Source: an uncultured Clostridia bacterium
Lineage (GTDB): Bacteria; Bacillota; Clostridia; Christensenellales; CALVMC01
Reading direction: 5' to 3'
Length of the DNA: 64,000 nt
Assembly: GCA_944342015.1 (NCBI GenBank)
Contig: CALVMC010000004.1
Location: 1 to 64,000, forward strand
In this document: positions 20,676 through 28,134 of the stretch, in pieces
Numbering within the stretch: the first letter of the stretch is position 1
Layout of the letters: every line of letters begins with the position of its first letter
Notes under the pieces: generated by a model
Database searches by the model: none
Seen by the model: only the letters and a program-made list of their open reading frames with translations
Told to the model about the DNA's origin: nothing
Made by a program: the position numbers and the translations under genes

Positions 20676-20930
20676 ATGAGATTATGGGTAAAAATCCTGA
20701 AAGAAAACAAGATTATAAAAGACACCGTTTACAAAGACAAAGAAGTTATGACTCAGGATACGGTAAAAAAAGCGCTGCGGGAAATATGTTATAAACTCGA
20801 CATTCCGACTCCTATGCTTATAGGAATACAGTACAGACATCTTGTTAAATTCAATACGCTGACTCTTCTTGAAAAAGACTTTATAGAGAGTATAGATTTT
20901 GATAAATTAGTAATAGAGAATTGGATTTAA
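20676..20930 (+). CDS. Conserved small protein of unknown function
   Basis: An 84-residue soluble, charged protein beginning MRLWVKILKENKIIKD. It resembles small conserved hypothetical proteins I have seen in Clostridia with the same opening and a C-terminal DFIESIDFD-like segment, but no function is known to me. The frame is open upstream to a TTG at 20640, but that codon lies inside the Rex operator, so the ATG at 20676 is preferred. No Shine-Dalgarno is visible. TATAAA at 20661-20666, 15 bases after TTGACA (20640-20645), places the transcript start almost on the ATG, suggesting leaderless translation and control by Rex. Its end overlaps the convergent queT end by 4 bases. Confidence 0.75.
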   Translation: MRLWVKILKENKIIKDTVYKDKEVMTQDTVKKALREICYKLDIPTPMLIGIQYRHLVKFNTLTLLEKDFIESIDFDKLVIENWI

Positions 20931-21412
20931 TCCGATTCTCTTTCTTTTTTATCGAAGCCTTCAAAAAAGCGATATTTTTTTACTGCATAGTAAAGCGGAA
21001 TACCGACAGCGTAAATAACAACCGCCTGTGAAATTAAAATGGACACGAAATTTATCCAATAAGCGGTATCGCCCCCTATAAAATACCACATTAACGGAAG
21101 TCCTACCGCATTGAATATAACCGGCGGCACAGCGGCAAGGAAAGGATTTTTTATAAAGTAAGTACAAATAGCGGCAACGAAGGTAATTGCGCTTCCGATG
21201 AGTGCGTCATAAACTGCAAGGGGCGAAAAAAACAAATTTGCAAGAAAGCATCCTAAGGTAATCGCATAAACATTCCCGAAATAGAACATAGGAAGAATTG
21301 TTAAAGCTTCCGAAAGTCTGAACTGAATAGTAGTAAAAGAAAAAGGAGCAATGGAAAAAAGGAAATAAAGAGCTGCGACCAATGCAAGCGCAGTCATTTT
21401 TTTAGTTTTCAT
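20927..21412 (-). CDS. queT: QueT family queuosine-precursor transporter (ECF S-component)
   Basis: A 161-residue membrane protein with about five or six helices. The family-typical N-terminal region reads TTIQFRLSEALTILPMF, followed by GCFLANLF. QueT proteins are predicted substrate-binding S-components of energy-coupling-factor transporters importing preQ1 or preQ0 for queuosine synthesis in tRNA. The assignment is strongly supported by a preQ1-I-type riboswitch immediately upstream that would cover the ribosome site. The short polar C-terminus is KKERESD. No ECF ATPase or T-component genes are in the window, so it must use a shared module encoded elsewhere. No other queuosine genes are nearby. 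Confidence 0.85.
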   Translation of the reverse strand: MKTKKMTALALVAALYFLFSIAPFSFTTIQFRLSEALTILPMFYFGNVYAITLGCFLANLFFSPLAVYDALIGSAITFVAAICTYFIKNPFLAAVPPVIFNAVGLPLMWYFIGGDTAYWINFVSILISQAVVIYAVGIPLYYAVKKYRFFEGFDKKERESD

Positions 21413-21418
21413 ATAATA

Positions 21419-21461
21419 CCTGCTGTTTTTTTTATTGACGGGTTATCAACAAAACCGTCGG
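21419..21461 (-). promoter_or_regulatory. preQ1-I riboswitch (translational)
   Basis: The minus-strand leader has stem GACGG/CCGTC, a U-rich loop ending AUAAC before CCGUC as in class I preQ1 aptamers, and an A-rich tail AAUAAAAAAAACAGC. Loop GUUG can pair with tail CAGC to form the H-type pseudoknot. The tail also includes the AGCAGG ribosome site of queT, so ligand binding should repress translation. The fit to the family is from memory of known aptamers. Confidence 0.75.
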
Positions 21462-21794
21462 AAGTAATTGTAGAATATTAATTTTAATTTGTCAATTTAA
21501 TTAAAATATATTTAACCAAAACATATTTAATGGCTAAAAATCAATGCTATCATAAATATGTAAATCATTTTAATCATTTAATCAAACCATATTCGATGGC
21601 TAAAATCAATCAGTGTATATGCGGTAAATAAACTTTCAAACGCAGAAAATATATTAAAAACATATCAGACTAAATATACAAATACCTTTTTCAAAAACCG
21701 AAAGAGAAAAAATAATAAATAAAACCGTTTAAACCGTTACCATTTAGAGCAAAATGGAGTATAATCTATTTATCAAATAAAAAGGAGAATAAAA
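21462..21794. other. AT-rich intergenic stretch with two similar 24-base copies
   Basis: No gene is seen. CATATTTAATGGCTAAAAAT at 21522 and CATATTCGATGGCTAAAATC at 21588 are diverged direct copies about 66 bases apart. A TATAAT at about 21762 and AAGGAG at 21781 serve the following gene. Confidence 0.5.
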
Positions 21795-22274
21795 ATGTTT
21801 GAAAAGTCAGTTGAAACTTTGAATTCGCTTTGCGGCTCGGGCGCATTTTTAACCGCAGGAAAGGAAAAGCCGAACACTATGACGGTAGGCTGGGGCGCAA
21901 TAGGATATATATGGAAAAAAGAAGTGGTAATGATCCCTGTACGCTCAACAAGATTCACAAAACAGCTTCTCGACAAGTGCGGAGAATTTACTTTAAGCGT
22001 TCCTTATAATTCCCTTAAAAAAGAACTCGGTTACTGCGGAACGGCAAGCGGAAAAGACGAAGATAAATTCGAAAAAGCAGGTCTTGAAAAGATACCTGCA
22101 AAAAAAGTATCGACTTATACGGTAGGTGGCTGCGATATGTATTACGAATGTAAAATAATCGCAAAAGTCGAAATTAACGAAAAAGATATGATTCCCGAAC
22201 TTATGCAAAACTACCCCGTAAAAAACTTTCATACAGTTTATATAGGCGAAGTGCTGGACAAATACGGAAAATAA
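21795..22274 (+). CDS. Flavin reductase-like domain protein
   Basis: A 159-residue protein of the flavin reductase-like, FMN-binding split-barrel family. Visible family features are NTMTVGWGAIGYIWKKEVV, the strand and loop that cradle FMN, and PVRSTRFTKQLLD followed by FTLSVP. Such proteins bind FMN and act as flavoredoxins or NAD(P)H:flavin oxidoreductases; the partner and substrate here are unknown. The ribosome site AAGGAG lies 9 bases before the ATG. It is a single-gene unit closed by a terminator. Several cysteines are present (residue 13 and the later GYCG and GGCD), but no paired metal site is evident. Confidence 0.88.
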   Translation: MFEKSVETLNSLCGSGAFLTAGKEKPNTMTVGWGAIGYIWKKEVVMIPVRSTRFTKQLLDKCGEFTLSVPYNSLKKELGYCGTASGKDEDKFEKAGLEKIPAKKVSTYTVGGCDMYYECKIIAKVEINEKDMIPELMQNYPVKNFHTVYIGEVLDKYGK

Positions 22275-22291
22275 TTAATAAAAAGCAAAAT

Positions 22292-22321
22292 AAAAAAAGC
22301 GTCTTAAAAAGACGCTTTTTT
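22292..22321. terminator. Bidirectional terminator
   Basis: AAAGCGTC / GACGCTTTTTT hairpin with a 7-base loop, between the flavin reductase gene and convergent hpf. Confidence 0.85.
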
Positions 22322-22341
22322 GATAAGTTTTTATAAAATTT

Positions 22342-22866
22342 TTAATAGACTAAATCGATTAAACCGATATTTCCGTCCTTTCTCTTATATATTACATTAA
22401 CGAAATTGTTGGCTCGGTTAATGAAAATATAGAAAGAGTGTTCGCTCATTTCGAGAGCTTCAATTGCTTCGTCTACGGAAATTTCTTTAAGATTAAACTT
22501 TTTGTTTTTAACCACCCTAGGCATTTTGTAATCGATACTCTCGTCAAATTCGAGTTCAATCGGTTTACCTTTGTGTTTCTTATCGATAATAGTTTTGAAC
22601 CTGCGAACCTGTCTTTCGATTTTAGGCATAATGATATCGATATTCGAGAACATATTATCGGAGGTAACCTCACTTCTCAGCACCTTACCGCCGCCGAAAT
22701 TGATAGTAAGTTCCATTGTATACTTATCGGTATTCACTTCCCTGCAAACGACTCTTGCCGTAGCGTCGGCGTCGAAATAATTATCAAATTTACTTACTTT
22801 CTTTTCGATAACCTCTTTAAGTCTGTCGCTGATTGTGTAATTCTTTGCAATAAAATCAATCTGCAT
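22342..22866 (-). CDS. hpf: Ribosome hibernation promoting factor, long form
   Basis: Long HPF binds the decoding centre of 70S ribosomes and dimerises them into inactive 100S particles during starvation. The 174 residues comprise the N-terminal HPF/RaiA fold (about 1-100, beginning MQIDFIAKNYTISDRLKEVI), a linker rich in Lys and acidic residues, and the C-terminal dimerisation domain (about 120-174, with SVDEAIEALEMSEHSFYIF and IYKRKDGNIGLIDL). The strong site AAGGAGGAAG precedes the ATG. It lies 57 bases after clpC but has its own candidate promoter inside the clpC 3' end, so it can be made with or apart from the ClpC stress operon. Confidence 0.96.
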   Translation of the reverse strand: MQIDFIAKNYTISDRLKEVIEKKVSKFDNYFDADATARVVCREVNTDKYTMELTINFGGGKVLRSEVTSDNMFSNIDIIMPKIERQVRRFKTIIDKKHKGKPIELEFDESIDYKMPRVVKNKKFNLKEISVDEAIEALEMSEHSFYIFINRANNFVNVIYKRKDGNIGLIDLVY

Positions 22867-22914
22867 AATTTCTTCCTCCTTACATATTGCAATGATTGCT
22901 CTTGTATCGATTTT

Positions 22915-22943
22915 ATTATAACATTATTTAACCTTAAATTCAA
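22915..22943 (-). promoter_or_regulatory. Promoter of hpf within the clpC 3' end
   Basis: TTGAAT (22943-22938), a 17-base spacer and TATAAT (22920-22915) on the minus strand. The -35 overlaps the last codons of clpC. Confidence 0.6.
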
Positions 22944-25455
22944 GACCTTTTTTATCGGAATTTAAGGAAACTACTACCGTTTGCCCTTCTTTCACTTTGC
23001 CCGTGAGAAGTTCTTCCGAAAGCCTGTCTTCGATAAGCTTCTGAATAGTTCTTTTAAGCGGTCTTGCGCCGTACTCGGCGTCGGTACCCTGCTTTGCTAT
23101 GAAATCGCAGGCGCCTTTTGTAACTTCGAGATTAATGTTCTTTTGCGAAAGTCTTTTGGCAAGCTGAACGATAAGCATTGTAGCGATACGGGCGATGTTG
23201 TCCTTGTCGAGCTTTTTGAATATAACTATTTCGTCTATTCTGTTCAGAAACTCGGGCTTCATTACCCTTTTGAGTTCGGCAAGCTGTTTTTCTTTCATTT
23301 TCTCGTACTCGTTTTCTTCTTCTTTTGCCGAGCCGAAACCGAGCTGATTCATTTTGGAAATCTGAGAAGCGCCGATATTGGAAGTCATAATAATTATAGT
23401 ATTTTTAAAACTTACCGTTCTTCCGTGCGAGTCGGTAACCCTTCCGTCATCGAGAACCTGTAAAAGCACATTAAATACATCTATATGCGCTTTTTCTATT
23501 TCATCGAAGAGAATAACCGAATAAGGTTTTCTTCTTACCTTTTCGGTAAGCTGACCTGCTTCCTCGTAACCTACATATCCGGGCGGCGAACCTATAAGCT
23601 TTGTCACATCGTTCTTTTCCATATACTCCGACATATCGAATCTCAGCATAAGATTTTCGTCCCCGAACATGGCTTCTGCAAGGGCTTTGCAAAGTTCGGT
23701 TTTACCTACGCCCGTAGGTCCTAAGAAGATAAAGGAGCCGATAGGTCTTTTGGGATCGCCTATTCCCGAACGGGCCCTTCTTATCGCTCTTGCGACAGCC
23801 GATACCGCTTCGTCCTGACCGATAACCCTCTCGTGAAGAGTTTTTTCAAGGTTCATAAGTTTCTGACTTTCGGTTTCGGTAAGTTTGGATACCGGAACGG
23901 AAGTCGTCTGAGATACGATATCGGCAATATCTTCTGCGGTAACCGTCGTGTTGTCGTCCGTATTCTTTTCAGACCACTGTCCTTTGGCTTTTGCAAGTTT
24001 TTCGGTAAGTTCGTCTATACGGGTTTTACATTCACGGGCCCTTTCGAACTCGTCGTATTTTACGCATTCAGCCTTTTCGTTTTTAAGAGCCTCTAACCTG
24101 CTTTCCATTTTTTTGATATCTTCGGGAAGAACAAACTGCTTTGCTCTTTTTTTACTTGCAGCCTCGTCTATAAGGTCGATTGCTTTATCGGGAAGAAATC
24201 TGTCGCTTATATATCTGTCCGACATTTTAACGGCAGCTTCAACCGCTTCGTCGGAAATACGCAGTTTATGGAACTGTTCGTATTTAGGTTTAAGTCCGGT
24301 AAGAATTTTGATAGCGTCCTCAACCGACGGCGGCTCAACCATAATAGGCTGGAATCTACGCTCTAAGGCAGGGTCTTTTTCAAAGTTCTGTCTGTATTCG
24401 TTTATAGTCGTTGCGCCTATCGTTTGAAGTTCGCCCCTTGCAAGCAAAGGCTTTAATATGTTTGCTGCGGAAATCGCTCCGTCGGCGTCCCCTGCTTTTA
24501 CTATTGTGTGTATTTCGTCTATAAACAAGATTATGTTACCTTTCTGCTTAATAGTACTTATTGCGTTTTGTAGTTTTTCTTCAAATTCCCCTCTGTACTT
24601 GGTTCCCGAAAGCAGACTGCCCATATCGAGAGAGAAAATAACCTTGTTTTTAAGTATTTCCGAAACCTTTCCGTCAACGATAGCCTGAGCAAGCCCTTCT
24701 ACAACGGCGGTTTTTCCTACGCCCGGCTCGCCTATTAAAATAGGATTGTTTTTTGTTCTTCTTGAAAGAACCTGAATTATTCTTTCGATTTCCTTATCTC
24801 TTCCGATAACCGGATCGAGTTTTCCTTCTCTTGCTTTCGCCGTTAAATCGACGCCGAGTTTTTCAAGCCCCGAAATCGACGAGCCGCCTGACTTGGAACC
24901 GTTCCCGTTTCCTCCGCCCGTTTTAAAAGCGTAAAAGGAAGGCTGGCTGTCGCCGAGTCCGAACCCCGAAAGATTCCCCATATTACCGAACATAAAACTT
25001 GCTATGTCGATATCGTCATCGTCATCGTCCGTTTTATCGTAAACCGCTATCATGGATTTTACATAGGCAAGCAGACTGTCTACATCGACTCCGTTCTGCC
25101 TTAAAATCGACACTCCGAAACTGTCAGGCTGCGCTATAATTCCCGCAAGCAAATGCAAGGAACTTATATAATCCTGTCCGCCGTGTTTGCAGTATTCTTC
25201 GGCAATTTCAAGAGCCTTTTTCGCACGGGGCGAAAAACTTACGGTATTGGACGGATTAGCCCTCGTTTCGAACTGCTCCGCAACTACCGAATAGTCTACC
25301 CCTAATCTTCTCAGATAAGTAGAAGCAAGGGAATTTTGTATAGCAACAATACCGAGCAGTAAATGTTCCGTCCCCAGAACTCCCCCCGTCTTTGCGGCTA
25401 TTTTTTTAGCATAATCAATCGTAGCTTTGACATTTACAGTCATATTGGTACTCAT
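22924..25455 (-). CDS. clpC: ATP-dependent Clp protease ATPase subunit ClpC
   Basis: Hexameric AAA+ unfoldase that feeds substrates to ClpP. Domains: N-terminal double Clp repeat (about 1-145), a Gly/Ser/Asp-rich linker, the first AAA+ module (Walker A GEPGVGKT, Walker B LFIDEIHT), a middle domain with a short coiled coil (EFERARECKTRIDEL), the second AAA+ module (GPTGVGKT) and the C-terminal D2-small domain. The start chosen is the ATG at 25455 behind AGAGGTG, giving 843 residues. The alternative GTG at 25464 is part of that ribosome site. It follows ctsR directly; the mcsA and mcsB genes that sit between them in Bacillus are absent. No clpP is in the window. Confidence 0.96.
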   Translation of the reverse strand: MSTNMTVNVKATIDYAKKIAAKTGGVLGTEHLLLGIVAIQNSLASTYLRRLGVDYSVVAEQFETRANPSNTVSFSPRAKKALEIAEEYCKHGGQDYISSLHLLAGIIAQPDSFGVSILRQNGVDVDSLLAYVKSMIAVYDKTDDDDDDIDIASFMFGNMGNLSGFGLGDSQPSFYAFKTGGGNGNGSKSGGSSISGLEKLGVDLTAKAREGKLDPVIGRDKEIERIIQVLSRRTKNNPILIGEPGVGKTAVVEGLAQAIVDGKVSEILKNKVIFSLDMGSLLSGTKYRGEFEEKLQNAISTIKQKGNIILFIDEIHTIVKAGDADGAISAANILKPLLARGELQTIGATTINEYRQNFEKDPALERRFQPIMVEPPSVEDAIKILTGLKPKYEQFHKLRISDEAVEAAVKMSDRYISDRFLPDKAIDLIDEAASKKRAKQFVLPEDIKKMESRLEALKNEKAECVKYDEFERARECKTRIDELTEKLAKAKGQWSEKNTDDNTTVTAEDIADIVSQTTSVPVSKLTETESQKLMNLEKTLHERVIGQDEAVSAVARAIRRARSGIGDPKRPIGSFIFLGPTGVGKTELCKALAEAMFGDENLMLRFDMSEYMEKNDVTKLIGSPPGYVGYEEAGQLTEKVRRKPYSVILFDEIEKAHIDVFNVLLQVLDDGRVTDSHGRTVSFKNTIIIMTSNIGASQISKMNQLGFGSAKEEENEYEKMKEKQLAELKRVMKPEFLNRIDEIVIFKKLDKDNIARIATMLIVQLAKRLSQKNINLEVTKGACDFIAKQGTDAEYGARPLKRTIQKLIEDRLSEELLTGKVKEGQTVVVSLNSDKKGLEFKVK

Positions 25456-25460
25456 ATTTA

Positions 25461-25949
25461 TCACCTCTTTTTTGCGCAGTCGTCTTTTTGACGCCCTTCC
25501 GCACTCATTAAATATTTTATTATTTCAGTCATAGAATTCTTTCTTATCAAATCCTGATTCTTAAACGGAGATGAAAGGGACTTATCGGAAAGTACGCTTT
25601 TCAAAAGCCCGCTTTCGTAATCCGAAATCACTCCGTCGGAAGTCATTTTATCGATTATATGAAATGCCTTGTTTTCGTTAAGTTCCCCTTCCGAAATCAT
25701 TTGTAAAAGGTTTTTAAAGTAATCCCCTTCAAAACTTACCTTGACGAGATTTACATATCCGCCGCCCCCTCTTTTGCTTTCTATTACATATCCCCTTTCG
25801 AGAGTAAATCTCGTTTGAAGTACATAATTAATTTGCGACGGTGCGACTTTAAAATATCCCGCAAGATCGTTTCGGGAAATCTGAACGCTTCCGTTATCGG
25901 CTAAAACGCTCAGTAAAAATTTTTCGATATCGTTACTTAAATTCGCCAT
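25461..25949 (-). CDS. ctsR: Class III stress gene repressor CtsR
   Basis: CtsR represses clp genes and is inactivated by heat or protein damage. The 162-residue protein has the winged-helix domain with the diagnostic RFTLERGYVIESKRGGGGY (about 47-65), where the Gly loop contacts DNA and senses temperature, and a helical C-terminal dimer domain. An exact CtsR operator lies 20 bases before its start, so ctsR-clpC is autoregulated. In Bacillus the arginine kinase McsB with McsA controls CtsR; neither is adjacent here, so control by intrinsic thermosensing of the Gly loop is plausible. Confidence 0.96.
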   Translation of the reverse strand: MANLSNDIEKFLLSVLADNGSVQISRNDLAGYFKVAPSQINYVLQTRFTLERGYVIESKRGGGGYVNLVKVSFEGDYFKNLLQMISEGELNENKAFHIIDKMTSDGVISDYESGLLKSVLSDKSLSSPFKNQDLIRKNSMTEIIKYLMSAEGRQKDDCAKKR

Positions 25950-25969
25950 ATTTTCACCGTTTTAAAAAG

Positions 25970-25986
25970 TTTGACTTTCTTTGACC
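25970..25986 (-). promoter_or_regulatory. CtsR operator
   Basis: The minus strand reads GGTCAAAGAAAGTCAAA, a direct heptad repeat matching the CtsR consensus RGTCAAA-NAN-RGTCAAA at every fixed base, just downstream of the ctsR -10 box. Confidence 0.93.
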
Positions 25987-25995
25987 TACAAGTCT

Positions 25996-26023
25996 ATTAT
26001 ACACTATTTTTCCCTGTTGTCAA
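25996..26023 (-). promoter_or_regulatory. Promoter of ctsR-clpC
   Basis: TTGACA (26023-26018), a 16-base spacer and TATAAT (26001-25996) on the minus strand. The CtsR operator covers the initiation region. Confidence 0.8.
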
Positions 26024-26060
26024 TACTTTATTCAAAAAAATTTTAAAAATTTTTTCAATA

Positions 26061-26084
26061 AAAAAACCGCCTTTAAAAGCGGTT
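26061..26084 (-). terminator. Terminator of the TM1266-like gene
   Basis: Minus-strand hairpin AACCGC/GCGGTT followed by a run of T. Confidence 0.8.
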
Positions 26085-26107
26085 AATTGAATATTCATTT
26101 ATTATAT

Positions 26108-26359
26108 TTAAACTTCGACTCCCGTCATAGCAACGCTTACCGTAACGCTTTCTATTTCGGAAAGTTTGTTTTTCAGAGTTTCTATCTGTTGATTTGTTCC
26201 GTCGACAATTACGCTTATGGCGTTTACTCCTCTTTGCCTATCGGGTATTCCCATTCTTCCAACGATTATTTCTCCGTACTCGTGAAGTATACTCTGAACC
26301 TTATTTGCGTGACTTCTGTCCCCTTCGATAATTATACCTACAACTCCTATTCTTGCCAT
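26108..26359 (-). CDS. TM1266-type iron-only hydrogenase system regulator
   Basis: An 83-residue ACT-like protein beginning MARIGVVGIIIEGDR and containing EYGEIIVGRMGIP and RGVNAISVIVDG, the pattern of the TM1266 family. Members lie next to FeFe-hydrogenase maturation genes in many anaerobes and are named putative regulators; no mechanism is established. No hydrogenase or Hyd maturation gene lies in this window, so here it is separated from that cluster. The strong ribosome site GGAGGGAA and a private terminator make it a single-gene unit. Its occurrence agrees with an anaerobic, hydrogen-metabolising host. Confidence 0.88.
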   Translation of the reverse strand: MARIGVVGIIIEGDRSHANKVQSILHEYGEIIVGRMGIPDRQRGVNAISVIVDGTNQQIETLKNKLSEIESVTVSVAMTGVEV

Positions 26360-26533
26360 AATATTTCCCTCCTTTTTTATTGATTATAAATGTATAGAAT
26401 TATTATTGTCAAAACATTTTGCAATATGCAACATAAAATCTCTGTAATTTCCGACATTCTTTTATCCGTTTTAAATTTGCTTTTAATATTGACTTTGTTC
26501 TTATTATTTTCTACAATGAAAAAGAGGTGTATT

Positions 26534-26919
26534 ATGAAGAAAAAATACTAAGTTTTTTATCTATTATCACTTTGTTAAGTTTCTTTAATTTTGTTTTCTT
26601 TTTTATTTATTTCATTGAAGCAATTATATTTACAGTTAAAACACAAGAAATCGGTGTTTTTAGAACATACTTGATTTTTATAATAGGACTATTATTTTCA
26701 ATCGCAATTTTAGTGCTTTTATCATTATCGATTTATTATCTTATAAAATCCGACCTACCCGAGCTTAAAGAAAAATTATCCGACCTTATAAATAATTCCA
26801 AAGAAAAACGCAAACAAAACAAGCTGTTGAAAGCGCAAACCAAACTCGAAAAAATTCAAAATCAAATAAATGAAATTGAAAGCGAACAAAAAACCGATAA
26901 CACAGACGAAAGACCGTAA
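26534..26919 (+). CDS. Small two-helix membrane protein with C-terminal coiled coil; start disrupted by homopolymer indel
   Basis: The long open frame (from GTG at 26527) encodes two membrane segments (about residues 10-35 and 48-72) and a Lys/Glu-rich coiled coil to the C-terminus. Its GTG is embedded in the ribosome site AAAGAGG and is unlikely to start translation. The correctly spaced ATG at 26534 reads MKKKY and stops. Adding one A to the run of six A's at about 26540-26545 joins that ATG to the long frame (MKKKILSFLS...), a convincing natural N-terminus. So this is a sequencing error, a recent mutation or a slippage switch. I do not recognise the family. The stop codon is inside the terminator hairpin. 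Confidence 0.65.
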
Positions 26920-26930
26920 AAGGTCTTTTT
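26909..26930 (+). terminator. Terminator overlapping the stop codon
   Basis: AAAGACC-GTAAA-AGGTCTTTTT, with the TAA stop of the preceding gene in the loop. Confidence 0.75.
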
Positions 26931-27979
26931 CAGTTAAAGCTGTATATTATTCGATTGCTGTTTATATCGAAAAGAAACAATCTTCCCCTTAAACTTAAAT
27001 TTGCTTTTTTACTGCAAACGGGCGTTTTCATCATAAACGAAAAATGCTGACCGTAAATCTCGGAAAAACACTCCGTATACTCGCCTATTATTTTCATTTC
27101 CGAAATTTCACATTCAAGCCCTTCACCTGAAACAAAAATACTTGACGGATAAAATGCGGCAATTACTTCCTTGCTTTCATATACTTTAAAAGCGTTGCAA
27201 TCAGGAAATTTATAAATTTTATTGAACAGTAAAAAACTTCCGTTCTTAACTTCGATTTTTACGGTATTAATGTCGGGGGAAAACATATTGCAAGCTGCAA
27301 GCGTTTCGGGATTTAAAAATATATCCGAAGCTTTACCGCATTCGGAAATTATCCCTTCCGTTAACACTGCGGTTAAATCGCCGATATTTATTGCAGTACT
27401 TTTATCGGCGGTAGCGATAATTTTCGTTCCGCCGAGCTTATTTAAATTTGTTTTAAGAAAATCGTAAATTTCTTCCCTTTCCGAAGACGGAACATTTTCA
27501 AACGGGTCGTCGATAAGATATAAATCGGCTTTTCTCATAGCAAGGCGTGTAAACTCGGCAAAAAACTTCTGAGCAAAAGTCAAATCGGAAAATTTGAAAT
27601 TCATAATATTTTCCGTCCCTATATTTTTTGCGGCCCGGCTGACGGCACTTTCGGATTCCTTTTTATTTAATCCCCTGCCCATAAGTATTTTAACAAGACT
27701 TTGAAAAACTGTTTTTTTAGGATTAAGACAGTTTCCGATATATACGGAAAAATTGCGTTCTTTAAAAGAATAAGTTTCGATTTTTTTATCTTTAAAAACA
27801 ATTTCGCCTTTCTGATATTCTTCGAGTCCCGAAATGACTTTTATAAGAGTACTCTTTCCGCTTCCTTCTATTCCGTAAATGCAAAGAGTAGAATTTTCAG
27901 GAATACTTAAATTTATTCCTTTTAGACAGTAATCGTACCCGAAATATTTTTTATATAAGTCCTTAACAACAAGTTCCAT
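26930..27979 (-). CDS. Orphan ABC ATPase with degenerate catalytic motifs (MalK-like architecture)
   Basis: A 349-residue protein with an N-terminal ABC nucleotide-binding domain and a C-terminal OB/TOBE-like extension, as in sugar-importer ATPases. Walker A is intact (GIEGSGKST). The LSGGQ signature position reads DLTFAQKFF. Walker B LYLIDDPF has Asp in place of the catalytic Glu. The H-loop reads ATADK instead of xTHDQ, with no His. ATP binding is plausible; normal hydrolysis is doubtful. No permease or substrate-binding gene is near. The gene has a good promoter whose -10 box ends 6 bases before the ATG and no ribosome site, suggesting a leaderless mRNA. Function unknown; a regulatory pseudo-ATPase is one possibility. 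Confidence 0.75.
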   Translation of the reverse strand: MELVVKDLYKKYFGYDYCLKGINLSIPENSTLCIYGIEGSGKSTLIKVISGLEEYQKGEIVFKDKKIETYSFKERNFSVYIGNCLNPKKTVFQSLVKILMGRGLNKKESESAVSRAAKNIGTENIMNFKFSDLTFAQKFFAEFTRLAMRKADLYLIDDPFENVPSSEREEIYDFLKTNLNKLGGTKIIATADKSTAINIGDLTAVLTEGIISECGKASDIFLNPETLAACNMFSPDINTVKIEVKNGSFLLFNKIYKFPDCNAFKVYESKEVIAAFYPSSIFVSGEGLECEISEMKIIGEYTECFSEIYGQHFSFMMKTPVCSKKANLSLRGRLFLFDINSNRIIYSFN

Positions 27980-27985
27980 ATTTTT

Positions 27986-28014
27986 ATTTTACGATAAAGC
28001 AAACTGCTTTTCAA
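27986..28014 (-). promoter_or_regulatory. Promoter of the orphan ATPase, leaderless configuration
   Basis: TTGAAA (28014-28009), a 17-base spacer and TAAAAT (27991-27986) on the minus strand. Only 6 bases separate the -10 box from the ATG. Confidence 0.55.
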
Positions 28015-28089
28015 ATACTTTTACTATAATTTTAAAATTCTTTCTGCTTTTATTTATAATTTTTTTTGCGTTTTAAAAAAAGTAAAATA

Positions 28090-28117
28090 ATTAACTAACC
28101 GATATTAACTAACCGAT
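28090..28117. repeat. Two-copy 14-base tandem repeat
   Basis: ATTAACTAACCGAT occurs twice head to tail just beyond the SRP RNA terminator. Role unknown. Confidence 0.8.
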
Positions 28118-28134
28118 ATATAAATTAAATAAAA

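Noticed and set aside
23501-24688. Frames opposite clpC
   Set aside because: Arginine- or serine-rich shadows of conserved AAA+ coding sequence with no start signals.
28090-28117. CRISPR or phage attachment site
   Set aside because: Only two adjacent 14-base copies without spacers or cas/integrase genes; a simple tandem duplication.
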